The notes under the pieces were generated by a model, which worked only from the letters and a program-made list of their open reading frames with translations, ran no database searches and had not been told where the DNA came from. From contig JAPPUL010000095.1 of assembly GCA_026874595.1 (NCBI GenBank), forward strand, positions 682,001 through 746,000: DNA of 64,000 nucleotides, written 5' to 3'. A program made the position numbers and the translations under genes. The first letter of the stretch is position 1; each line of letters starts with the position of its first letter. This document shows, in pieces, positions 24,773 through 33,638 of the stretch. Origin of the DNA: Sipunculus nudus. Its lineage: Eukaryota > Annelida > Sipuncula > Golfingiida > Sipunculidae.

Positions 24773-27235
24773 TTAACGATACCTTCTTGATTTAAAACTA
24801 ACAGTTTTCTGATACTCCTTCATAGGCCCAACACGACGAATATTAGCCCACGTGCCTTTATAATACGGGATAATGTTTTCATCAACTGCATCTGTTGTAA
24901 TGTCTCCAACTGTACCATTATCATATCCAAATAGCATAAACACTTGTCCTGGTTTTATAGCTTCTTCTATATAAGCCATAGCATAAGTAGAACCAAAATC
25001 GTTATATATTTCTACTATATCACTACTTATTATATTGAGCTTCTTGGCATCAGACGGATTAATCTCAACAGGTGCCATAGGATATCTTTTCTTTCTAAAA
25101 TCCATAAACCTATCATGATACGCAGTTTGCCATATCTGATTAGTCCGACCGTTGTTTATCCAGAACTTGTACTTCTTCTTTTGACGCGCTACAATCGGGA
25201 GCAGTCCTTTCCATGGCGAGGCTTTAAAATGGGCTTTACCATCTTTTGTTGAAAACTTATAATCACTATAAAGCATCTGTGTCCCAATCAGTTTGCCATC
25301 TTTATATTCTTTTATAGGCAACTGTACACCGTTATTACCCATCGCCCGCAAGCGTTCATAAGTTGCAATATCCCCCGTGCTGCCACCTTGACTATCTATT
25401 CCTTTTGGCTTCCTAAAACCTGCATTAAATACATCTTCTTCACTTTTCCAATTAAAGCCTGAAAAGCGTCTTGCCATCTTACTATTACCTTCTTTTTGAT
25501 ATAACTTTCTTATTGTATTAGCTATATCTGCAGCTATTAAACAATCCGGCTTTGCAACCCCAGGCGGATCCATAAACTTCTGAGAAAGGCGTAGCCGTCT
25601 TTCGCCATTCATAGACGTTAAGTTCATTTCTCCAGGATGGGCTCCCGGTAAAACCAAATGAGATACATTACTAAAGCGAGTCGGATATATATCTATCGTC
25701 GTTATAAAAAGTCCGCCCTTCCTAACCCCTTTATATATCGCATTCACCTTCTCGTCAATAGTTGCTCCCACAAGCTTTGACAACTCCTGCTTAACTATGT
25801 TTGCCCTTCTTAATATTGACTTTTTATAATTATCTGCATTACAGGTCGTTTGTAGCGAATTACAAGCCCATACCGTAAGCATCTTGCCATTGCCTTTAAT
25901 TATTTCTTTGTCGATATAAGGTGCAGGACGCGGTCCTGGATATGGCGGCCTTGCATATCCTTCTTGATGCCCTCCCATCCGTACTACTCCCGTACCTCGA
26001 CGCCCTACATTATGAGTTGCCAAAACTAAATCTACTAAAGACACTTGTATGTGATAATTATCATTACCCCATATAATCCCTTTCTCATAAGCATGCATCG
26101 TTCTAGGTCTATGCCCAGATGCTTTTGGTTTATAAGCCCACTCCGCCGCCTTAACTAGGTCTGCAGTGCTTATTCCTGTTATCTTGCTGCACTGACTTAG
26201 CGACAGCTTATTACTTCTTAACGCTGTTTTAAAGCCTTTTGTATATTTGTTTATAAATTCTTCGTCATGCCATCCCTGTTCTACCACAAACGTAAACAGT
26301 CCATTAAAAAGGGCTATATCTGTTCCTGGATTTATATCCAAATGCAAAACATTATCACGCCCTGCTATCTGCTCTGATGCTGAAATACTTGGACTCCGCC
26401 TCGGGTCAACGAATATTATTTTTGCCCTACCTCTTGTCTCGCCAGAAAGATAATATTTATCTTTTGTACTAACACTCGTCCCATTTAGATTAATCTCCCA
26501 GTGTCTTAGGAAGTAATTAGTTTGTGTTTCATAAGGATTTGCTCCTATGCAAAATATTGTATCTGCAATCTGTGCATCTTCGTAGCTATTATTAAGCTCG
26601 CCTATCCCCATATCCCTTGTGCCATGGCATTCTGAGTTATACGCAGGCCTGTTATGTATTCTAACCATTTTTGTCTTTAGTGCACTAAACATTAATTTAC
26701 CAGTTGCGTACGTATTCTCAAACCCTCCTCCAGCTCCACCATGATCAAAGGCATTAAAGAATATTTGATCAGGGCCATACCTATCTAATATTCGCTTAGT
26801 TACCTTAGCATAAAGCTCTAAAGCATATTCCCAACCCGTATCAGTTAAATCAGCCCCTGTAAACATAGATGGGTATTTTAATCTATTTGCAGTTGGTGAT
26901 TTACTATTATACATTACACTAGCAAGAGCACCACCACGGGTAGATGCATAACCAGTATTGACCACACACTCCTTATCCGGGACTATCATTATATTATATT
27001 TGCGACCATCATTATCCTCTATCTCATTAACCATAGCAGGTGTTAGAGTTATTTTCTCAGGCCCTAATTGTTTTGTAAAGTCCACTCCAAGAGCATTACT
27101 TCTTTCCTCACGCCCCCCTTCCCTATTTATTGGCCATTTATATACATTATACCCACAGCCCACTATGCAAAAATGACACGTTAGTTTGCTATGCTTTGTT
27201 CCAGATGGCGGTAATGGAATCTTTTTAATGCTCAT
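24773..27235 (-). CDS. aioA: arsenite oxidase large (molybdopterin) subunit
   Basis: AioA oxidises arsenite to arsenate at a molybdenum bis-MGD centre and passes electrons through a 3Fe-4S cluster to the Rieske subunit. The 820-residue protein has CX2CX3C at Cys20/23/27 (CHFCIVGCG). Arsenite-site residues described for the Alcaligenes enzyme as His195, Glu203, Arg419 and His423 appear here as His194 and Glu202 in [10 protein letters not shown] and Arg419 and His423 in RMGGHQEGY. The segment [20 protein letters not shown] and the C-terminal QTAYHDRF are also AioA-like. No Tat signal is present, as is usual for AioA, which is co-exported with AioB. aioB is 70 nt upstream. No aioS/R/X regulator, cytochrome c or Mo-cofactor gene is in the window. 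Confidence 0.88.
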   Translation of the reverse strand: MSIKKIPLPPSGTKHSKLTCHFCIVGCGYNVYKWPINREGGREERSNALGVDFTKQLGPEKITLTPAMVNEIEDNDGRKYNIMIVPDKECVVNTGYASTRGGALASVMYNSKSPTANRLKYPSMFTGADLTDTGWEYALELYAKVTKRILDRYGPDQIFFNAFDHGGAGGGFENTYATGKLMFSALKTKMVRIHNRPAYNSECHGTRDMGIGELNNSYEDAQIADTIFCIGANPYETQTNYFLRHWEINLNGTSVSTKDKYYLSGETRGRAKIIFVDPRRSPSISASEQIAGRDNVLHLDINPGTDIALFNGLFTFVVEQGWHDEEFINKYTKGFKTALRSNKLSLSQCSKITGISTADLVKAAEWAYKPKASGHRPRTMHAYEKGIIWGNDNYHIQVSLVDLVLATHNVGRRGTGVVRMGGHQEGYARPPYPGPRPAPYIDKEIIKGNGKMLTVWACNSLQTTCNADNYKKSILRRANIVKQELSKLVGATIDEKVNAIYKGVRKGGLFITTIDIYPTRFSNVSHLVLPGAHPGEMNLTSMNGERRLRLSQKFMDPPGVAKPDCLIAADIANTIRKLYQKEGNSKMARRFSGFNWKSEEDVFNAGFRKPKGIDSQGGSTGDIATYERLRAMGNNGVQLPIKEYKDGKLIGTQMLYSDYKFSTKDGKAHFKASPWKGLLPIVARQKKKYKFWINNGRTNQIWQTAYHDRFMDFRKKRYPMAPVEINPSDAKKLNIISSDIVEIYNDFGSTYAMAYIEEAIKPGQVFMLFGYDNGTVGDITTDAVDENIIPYYKGTWANIRRVGPMKEYQKTVSFKSRRYR

Positions 27236-27305
27236 ATCTACTCTCCTCTAATTTAGTTATCTTAAAGATTTAGCTATTCCTAAGTATAGGAGTATTTAAA
27301 ATAAT

Positions 27306-27878
27306 TTAGATAATATTGCTTTGCCTGCCGTAAATCATACCATTAACACCAGTTGCCATTATAGAGTCGGTATTTGAATCATACTCAAGGATAATTTGCG
27401 GTAGATTTATAGTGCCTTGGCCGCATGTTTGTTGTCCGGCTATGGCAGAATCGAATATACTAAAGTGACATGGACATTTAAAAGTCTTTGTTTTCTTATC
27501 ATAACCCGTGGCACAACCCATATGTGTACAAAGCCGACTAAAGGCAACAATACTATTATTAGGACCAACACCACCCAAAGCACTTTCTCCTATATCAACT
27601 AATACGCATGGAGAGTCTTTATCTGGGTATGTAAAACTTTTGGGGCTGTTTACTTTAAGTTCTTTTGCCTTTGCTATAGTAGATGTGGATGAGGAGGAGG
27701 ATGAGGATGCATCCTTTTTTGTGCTATCTTCTTTTGTTGTACTTTTTGCACTATCTTTTTGTTTTTGCTCTGCCTTACAAGCGGCTCCAACTATCGCAGA
27801 GCCTGCAATACCTGCACTTAGAGTTAAAAACTTTCTTCTGTTAATCGAGCTTTTAATTGAGCTTCCAAGTTCTTCCAT
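27306..27878 (-). CDS. aioB: arsenite oxidase small (Rieske) subunit, Tat signal with lipobox-like cysteine
   Basis: AioB carries the Rieske 2Fe-2S cluster that takes electrons from AioA. The 190-residue protein starts with a twin-arginine signal ([14 protein letters not shown], Arg14/Arg15). Cluster ligands are Cys117/His119 in CTHMGC and Cys135/His138 in CPCHFSIFD, with Cys122 and Cys137 as the likely disulfide. The C-terminus [14 protein letters not shown] is the family ending. Unusually, the signal ends in VGAAC (Cys34), followed by a ~37-residue Lys/Ser/Thr linker, which would suit a lipid-anchored form. The start has GGGAGG 5 nt upstream. aioA follows. Confidence 0.88.
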   Translation of the reverse strand: MEELGSSIKSSINRRKFLTLSAGIAGSAIVGAACKAEQKQKDSAKSTTKEDSTKKDASSSSSSSTSTIAKAKELKVNSPKSFTYPDKDSPCVLVDIGESALGGVGPNNSIVAFSRLCTHMGCATGYDKKTKTFKCPCHFSIFDSAIAGQQTCGQGTINLPQIILEYDSNTDSIMATGVNGMIYGRQSNII

Positions 27879-28189
27879 ATAGCCTCCCCATAAAGAAAAT
27901 ATTAAAGTCGTACAAAAAGCATTTCAGGCTACTCCTTTTTCAGGCTTACTCCCTTACTATCTATAACTTAATTAAGTATAAGTTTATAAGGGGAATAAGT
28001 CAACAAAAAAAATAAGGATTGCTTGTAAAAATTGATTAAATAAACAAAATAACATTAGATTGAAATTAAGGATAAATTACAAATATAAAAAGTTGATTAA
28101 GTCGCTGCCAAAGGGGGAATTTATTATTACTATATATGACTTACTATGACTTACAAAAGTAAACGAGTATAAAAAAGGGCGAAAAGAGG
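27879..28189. other. divergent intergenic region between aioB and hisS
   Basis: 311 nt, AT-rich. It holds the aioB Shine-Dalgarno side and the hisS leader. A 10-bp tandem repeat (TATGACTTAC twice, about 28134-28153) lies before hisS. I found no convincing promoter pair, RNA gene or operator palindrome. Confidence 0.35.
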
Positions 28190-29515
28190 ATGTCAGTACG
28201 GAACTTCAAGGGGACAAGAGATTACCTGCCAAATGAAATGATCTTACGAAACCAGATAATAGAAAAGATAAAGAAGACATACGAAAGATATGGTTTTGTC
28301 CCGCTTGAGACCCCAGCAATAGAGTATCTAGACATACTGTTAAATAAATACGGAGAGGAGGCAGACAGGCTAATATACCGTTTAGACTACAAAGGCGGGA
28401 ATGTTGCAGGTTTGAAATACGATTTAACAGTACCGCTATCGCGGTTTTGGAATCAAAATAAAGATGTTCTACAAAAGCCGTTTCGGCGTTACCAGATACA
28501 GCCTGTATGGCGAGCAGACAGGCCACAACCGAATCAAGGACGTTTTCGAGAGTTTTATCAATGCGATGCAGACATAGTGGGCGAAGAAGATCTTGCAGCG
28601 GATGCAGAAATCATAACGATGACAAACGAAGTTCTAAAAGCCCTTGAGATAGGAAGATACGTAATAAGGCTAAATAACAGGAAGCTTTTAAATGGAATTA
28701 CAAAACTATCTGGGCTAAAAGAGGGCACAGAGGCGATATTCTACCGGACATTAGATAAACTTGACAAGCTAGGCGAGAGTGGCGTTCAAGAAGAGTTAGT
28801 TAGTTTAAAGTATAAAGCAGAGGCTATAGATAAAGTTTTTAGTCTAATAAAACTAGGCTATACTAAAAAAGAGTCTAATGAGTTATTTTTAAATGAGTTA
28901 AAAGATATTTTGGATGGGATAGAAGATGGGGAGGCAGGTATTTTGGAGCTTGAAAGAATACTAAGCTATCTTAGGCTTACCGGAGTTGAGCAAGAGAATA
29001 TAAGACTTGATCTAAGTCTAGTAAGGGGTCTTGATTATTATACAGGGACAGTATATGAGAGTAATTCATTAGAGCAAAAAAACATAGGCAGTCTAAGCGG
29101 TGGAGGACGATATGACAATCTTTTAGGGAGTTATAGGGGCGAGGCTGTACCTTCGGTAGGAAGTACAATAGGGCTTGATCGTATACTAAGCTTACTAAAG
29201 CAGCTTGGCAAGATAAAAACAAAAAGCAGTCTAACAAAAGTGTTAATAACGTTGTTTAGGAGTGATTTTAAGGGTGATGTACTAAAACTTGCAAGTAAGC
29301 TTCGGGGGCATGGGATAAACGTAGAGACAATATATAAAGAGATGAAGCTTAAAAAACAATTTAGCTATGCAGACAAAAAAGAGATAAACTACGTAATAGT
29401 ATATGGACCTGATGAGATAAAAGCGGGGCAGGTAACGTTAAAAGAGCTTAAGAGCGGCAGACAAAATACTTTGAGCTTGGACGAAGCAATAAAGAAGCTG
29501 CTTGAAAATGATTAA
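28190..29515 (+). CDS. hisS: histidyl-tRNA synthetase
   Basis: Class II synthetase charging tRNA-His. The 441-residue protein begins KGTRDYLPNEM and has class II motif 2 (FREFYQCDADIVGEE). It carries the histidine signature GLDYYTGTVYE and motif 3 (PSVGSTIGLDRI), then an anticodon-binding domain (about 345-435). The length is typical. AAGAGG abuts the ATG at 28190, with AAAGGGCG a little further upstream. thiD follows after 45 nt. Confidence 0.95.
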   Translation: MSVRNFKGTRDYLPNEMILRNQIIEKIKKTYERYGFVPLETPAIEYLDILLNKYGEEADRLIYRLDYKGGNVAGLKYDLTVPLSRFWNQNKDVLQKPFRRYQIQPVWRADRPQPNQGRFREFYQCDADIVGEEDLAADAEIITMTNEVLKALEIGRYVIRLNNRKLLNGITKLSGLKEGTEAIFYRTLDKLDKLGESGVQEELVSLKYKAEAIDKVFSLIKLGYTKKESNELFLNELKDILDGIEDGEAGILELERILSYLRLTGVEQENIRLDLSLVRGLDYYTGTVYESNSLEQKNIGSLSGGGRYDNLLGSYRGEAVPSVGSTIGLDRILSLLKQLGKIKTKSSLTKVLITLFRSDFKGDVLKLASKLRGHGINVETIYKEMKLKKQFSYADKKEINYVIVYGPDEIKAGQVTLKELKSGRQNTLSLDEAIKKLLEND

Positions 29516-29560
29516 ATATAAATGTATTAAACGGGCTTTTAGTTGAGGAAAGGGATAAAG

Positions 29561-30424
29561 ATGTTGGAAGAGCGAGGCTGCATATTAAGCATTGGGGGTT
29601 CAGATCCAAGTTGTGGAGCAGGGGTACAAGGTGATTTAAAGACGATATGCGCCCTTGGAGGTTATGGACTTACGGTTTTAACGGTAGTAACGGCTCAAAA
29701 TACGAGAGGAGTACTTGGGGTTGAGGTACTAGGAGAAGATATAATAGATTGTCAACTAAGGGCAGTTTTTAAAGATTTTAATATAAAAGGAGTAAAAGTA
29801 GGGATACTATACAGCAAAGGGATAGCAGAAGTTATAAAAGGCTATATGAGTTATAATAAAGAGATTCCGTGGATACTAGATCCTGTTTTATCAGCAACGG
29901 TAAGCGGGGAAAGGTTTGTAAAGGAGAATGGAGAAAAAGAGCTAATAGATTATTTAAATACAGAACTCTTTCGAAGAAGCACCTTAATAACTCCGAACCT
30001 AAAAGAGTTTTGTATATTAACAAATAGCAAACCCAAAGATAAAGAATGGCTTAAAGAGGAGTTAAAAAGTTACGGGGAGAGACTTGGAGGCGAGGTTGGG
30101 ATATTGTTAAAGGGGGGTCATAAACTCAGAGAACTTAGAGGGGGTATAGAAAAAGCTAAGAGTAGTTCTTATGAAGATAAATATGCGCAAGACATACTAT
30201 ATAAAGCCAAAGAGTTATACTATTATAAAGAAGAGCGTGTTAACGCAAAAGGGACACATGGTACTGGTTGTGGTTTATCAAGTGCAATAACATATTATAT
30301 GGGCGAAGGACTTAGTTTAAGGGAAGCGATAGAAAAAGCAAAGAAGTATATAACAAAAGCGTTAAAAAAGTCGTACAAGCTTGGCAAAGAAGGCGGCCCT
30401 ATAAACCACTTTTGTATTTCATAA
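29561..30424 (+). CDS. thiD: hydroxymethylpyrimidine/phosphomethylpyrimidine kinase
   Basis: ThiD phosphorylates HMP to HMP-PP for thiamine synthesis. ATG 29561 is preferred to the in-frame TTG at 29543 because AGGG (29551-29554) lies 6 nt upstream and the protein then starts MLEERGCILSIGGSDPS, as family members do. Motifs are GGSDPSCGAGVQGDLKT near the N-terminus, ILDPVLSATVSGERF near residue 105, ITPNLKE, and the anion-hole/catalytic GTHGTGCGLSSAI near 235. The fold is ribokinase-like. Pyridoxal kinase activity cannot be excluded from sequence. No other thiamine genes are nearby. Confidence 0.85.
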   Translation: MLEERGCILSIGGSDPSCGAGVQGDLKTICALGGYGLTVLTVVTAQNTRGVLGVEVLGEDIIDCQLRAVFKDFNIKGVKVGILYSKGIAEVIKGYMSYNKEIPWILDPVLSATVSGERFVKENGEKELIDYLNTELFRRSTLITPNLKEFCILTNSKPKDKEWLKEELKSYGERLGGEVGILLKGGHKLRELRGGIEKAKSSSYEDKYAQDILYKAKELYYYKEERVNAKGTHGTGCGLSSAITYYMGEGLSLREAIEKAKKYITKALKKSYKLGKEGGPINHFCIS

Positions 30425-30474
30425 AAAGACATAAATAATATAGATAAAATAAATTAAAAGATTAGGAGAATACC

Positions 30475-32961
30475 GTGTCAGACTCTGAACGAGAAAAGAT
30501 AATACCGATAGCAATAGAAGACGAGATGAAAAAGGCATATTTGACCTACGCAATGAGTGTAATAGTAAGCCGCGCCCTACCGGACGTACGAGATGGACTT
30601 AAGCCGGTGCACAGAAGGATTTTGTATGCAATGAACGGGCTTGGGGTTTTACCAGATAGGCCTTATAAGAAGTCGGCAGCGATAGTGGGTGAGGTACTTG
30701 GTAAGTATCATCCACATGGTGATATGTCAGTATACAATGCGCTTGTTCGGATGGCGCAAGATTTCTCGATGAGATATCTGCTTATAAAGGGGCAAGGTAA
30801 CTTTGGATCGGTAGACGGAGACATGGCAGCGGCGATGAGGTATACAGAAACCCGGATAACACACTTTGCCAATGAGATGCTTCGTGATATACAAAAACAC
30901 ACAGTAGACATGTCACTAAACTACGACGACTCACTTGAGGAGCCGACAGTACTACCTAGCTACATACCAAACCTACTTGTAAACGGAGCAACTGGTATAG
31001 CAGTAGGTATGGCAACTAGTATTCCACCTCATAATTTATGTGAAGTAATAGATGCAACAATAGCCCTAATAGACAATTTTGAAATAGAGACAGAAGAGCT
31101 TTTAAAACATGTAAAAGGTCCTGACTTTCCGACTTATGGAATAATCTATAATTCAAATAGCTTAAGGGAATCCTACCTAACGGGACGAGGGAAAGTAAGA
31201 GTGCGAGGTAATGTAAATGTAGAAGTAGGGAAAGGCGGGAGGGAATCAATAATAATAGACGAGCTTCCCTATCAAGTAAACAAAGCAGAACTTATAATAA
31301 AGATAGCAAATCATGTAAAGGAAAAGCGAATAGAGGGGATAGGAGATATACGAGATGAATCAGACAGGAGCGGGATGCGAATAGTGCTTGAGCTTAAACG
31401 CGGTGCAAATCCAGGGGTTATATTAAACAGATTATATGCTCACACCGCACTCCAAAGTAGCTTTAGTATAATAATGCTTGCCTTGGTAGACGGAACCCCT
31501 AAAGTACTAAGCTTAAAGGAGGTAATAGAATATTACATAGGGCACAGAAAGGAAGTATTAATAAGGCGAACAAGCTATGATCTTGATAAAGCACAAAAGC
31601 GGGCACATATAGTTGAAGGTTTATTAATAGCGTTAAAAAGCATAAATGAGATAATAAAGTTAATCCGCGGGAGTGAAGACACAAAAGAGGCACAAAATGG
31701 TTTAATGGAGCAGTTCAGGCTAACAGAAGAGCAATCTAAGGCAATACTTGAGATGCGCCTACAAAGACTAACAGCACTTGAATCATCAAATCTTTTAAAG
31801 GAGTACGAGGAGCTTACAAAGTTTATAAAGGGCTGTAAAGAGCTATTGGAGCACGAAGAGTTACAATATAAAAACATAAAAGAAGACCTGCTTGAGATGA
31901 AAAAGAAGTATGGAGATGAACGTCGTACGAAGATAGAAGATGATATAGAGGATTTGGACAAAGAATCATTAATAGAGGAGGAGCAAAACGTAGTAACGTT
32001 ATCGCACAGGGGTTTTATAAAGCGTCTTCCAGTTGACACATACAAAAGGCAAAAGCGAGGAGGAGTTGGTATAACGGGCGTATCAATTCGTGACGATGAT
32101 TTCAATGAGCACATATTCATATCGTCAACCCATGATTATATAATGTTTTTCTCAAATAAAGGCAGAACGTTTTACACAAAGGTATATGATTTACCGGAAG
32201 GGAGCCGTATAGGGCGAGGTAAGAAACTAAACATATTCTTAAGGCTTGAGGATGAGGAGACGATACGAGCGTGTTTAACGGTAAAAAGCTACGAAGAGAG
32301 TCCAAATCCTGTGGTACTAATTACGAAGAAGGGGATAATAAAGCGAACGATGTTATCATCCTTTGTGAATGCTAAGATACGTGGTATTAAGGCGATAAAC
32401 TTGGATAATGACGATGAACTTGTATCAGTACTATTAACGGATGGGGACTCAGAGCTTGTGCTATGTACAAAAGAGGGTAAAGCATTAAAGGTATCAGAAG
32501 ATGAGATACGCCAAACGGGTCGTAATGCGCGTGGAGTCAAAGGGATACGGGTAAAGGGAGAAAACGAGCTTATAGGGATGGTCAAGGTAGAAAAGGATAA
32601 GAAACTGTTTGTAATCACAAATGGAGGGTATGGGAAGTTATTGAAGTTTAGTGAATTAAGGAGACACGGCAGGGGAACGGGAGGACAGATATACATAAAG
32701 GTGACAGATAAGACGGGCTTAGTTTCTGCGGTACACTCGGTGGGAGAGGAAGAAGTGGTAGTAATAAGCACCTCAAATGGAATGATAGTAAAAACAGCAG
32801 TAAAGGGCATATCATCATTCGGACGTGCGGCAAGCGGAGTAAAGGTGGTAAACGTAAAGGAAGGGGATTATGTAGTATCGGTAGCAAGTGCCACATCGGA
32901 TGAGGAGGCTGAGCAGAAAGACAATGGTAGCGATGGAATCGAAGAAAGGGAATCGAAGTGA
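30475..32961 (+). CDS. gyrA: DNA gyrase subunit A
   Basis: GyrA is the DNA-cleaving subunit of gyrase. The protein has 828 residues from GTG 30475, with AGGAG about 9 nt upstream. The catalytic Tyr123 is in AAAMRYTE. The C-terminal pinwheel carries a GyrA-box (QKRGGVG) near residue 530, which separates it from ParC. In the quinolone-determining region the sequence is HPHGDMSVYNALVRM: Met84 stands where E. coli has Ser83 and Asn88 where E. coli has Asp87. The C-terminal tail is acidic. The stop-bearing 14-bp end is duplicated just downstream. Confidence 0.95.
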   Translation: MSDSEREKIIPIAIEDEMKKAYLTYAMSVIVSRALPDVRDGLKPVHRRILYAMNGLGVLPDRPYKKSAAIVGEVLGKYHPHGDMSVYNALVRMAQDFSMRYLLIKGQGNFGSVDGDMAAAMRYTETRITHFANEMLRDIQKHTVDMSLNYDDSLEEPTVLPSYIPNLLVNGATGIAVGMATSIPPHNLCEVIDATIALIDNFEIETEELLKHVKGPDFPTYGIIYNSNSLRESYLTGRGKVRVRGNVNVEVGKGGRESIIIDELPYQVNKAELIIKIANHVKEKRIEGIGDIRDESDRSGMRIVLELKRGANPGVILNRLYAHTALQSSFSIIMLALVDGTPKVLSLKEVIEYYIGHRKEVLIRRTSYDLDKAQKRAHIVEGLLIALKSINEIIKLIRGSEDTKEAQNGLMEQFRLTEEQSKAILEMRLQRLTALESSNLLKEYEELTKFIKGCKELLEHEELQYKNIKEDLLEMKKKYGDERRTKIEDDIEDLDKESLIEEEQNVVTLSHRGFIKRLPVDTYKRQKRGGVGITGVSIRDDDFNEHIFISSTHDYIMFFSNKGRTFYTKVYDLPEGSRIGRGKKLNIFLRLEDEETIRACLTVKSYEESPNPVVLITKKGIIKRTMLSSFVNAKIRGIKAINLDNDDELVSVLLTDGDSELVLCTKEGKALKVSEDEIRQTGRNARGVKGIRVKGENELIGMVKVEKDKKLFVITNGGYGKLLKFSELRRHGRGTGGQIYIKVTDKTGLVSAVHSVGEEEVVVISTSNGMIVKTAVKGISSFGRAASGVKVVNVKEGDYVVSVASATSDEEAEQKDNGSDGIEERESK

Positions 32962-33008
32962 GGGAATCGAAGTGAGCGAATAAATGAGAAGGGAATAAAT
33001 GAGAAGGG
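32948..33008 (+). repeat. two short tandem duplications at the gyrA stop
   Basis: GGGAATCGAAGTGA occurs twice (32948-32961, 32962-32975); the first copy contains the gyrA stop. AATAAATGAGAAGGG also occurs twice (32979-32993, 32994-33008). Both are perfect tandem copies. Confidence 0.9.
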
Positions 33009-33104
33009 AATAAAGGGATAAAAAAGCTAAGTAAATATCTAGTCAATATTAAATATTTATGGTAACTTAAAAAGATAAAGAGGTATAGTAGAGGTAAAAA
33101 AATA

Positions 33105-33638
33105 GTGTTAGAAGACTATAGTAATCGCTATCCGGAAGTGCATCCAGATACATTTATAGGAGCTGGAGTATATATAATGGGGAAGGTACGGATAGCAAAA
33201 GGAGCAAGTATCTGGTACAATACGACATTAAGAGGGGATATAAACGACATAGAGATAGGCGAAAATACTAACATTCAAGACAATAGTGTAATTCATGTAG
33301 CAGATGCTGATTATAAAAGCATAATCGGAAAAGATGTAACAGTAGGACATAATGTTATAATCCACGGATGTACAATAGGAGATGAATGCTTAATTGGAAT
33401 GGGTTCAATAGTAATGGACGGCGCCCAGATAGGAAAAAATAGTATGGTTGGGGCGGGCTCTTTAATATCCCCTGGAAAGAAGTTTCCGCCTGGAGTACTT
33501 ATACTCGGCAGTCCTGCAAAAGTCAAACGAGACTTAACAGAAAAAGAGATAGAACACATAAGGGAGAGTGCAAGACGTTATATAAAGATATGGAAAGCAT
33601 ATAAAGAGCATGGAATACCGTTTTACACAAGTCCTTAA
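33105..33638 (+). CDS. gamma-class carbonic anhydrase / LbH hexapeptide protein
   Basis: A left-handed beta-helix protein of 177 residues. The hexapeptide repeats are clear, and the metal-ligand histidines of the gamma-carbonic anhydrase group are at DNSVIHVAD and VGHNVIIHGC. The C-terminal helix RRYIKIWKAYKEHGIPF is typical of YrdA/PaaY-like members. GTG 33105 is used, with AGAGG about 10 nt upstream. Members of this group include active CO2 hydratases and inactive homologues. The next gene starts 29 nt before its stop, so they are coupled. Confidence 0.85.
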   Translation: MLEDYSNRYPEVHPDTFIGAGVYIMGKVRIAKGASIWYNTTLRGDINDIEIGENTNIQDNSVIHVADADYKSIIGKDVTVGHNVIIHGCTIGDECLIGMGSIVMDGAQIGKNSMVGAGSLISPGKKFPPGVLILGSPAKVKRDLTEKEIEHIRESARRYIKIWKAYKEHGIPFYTSP

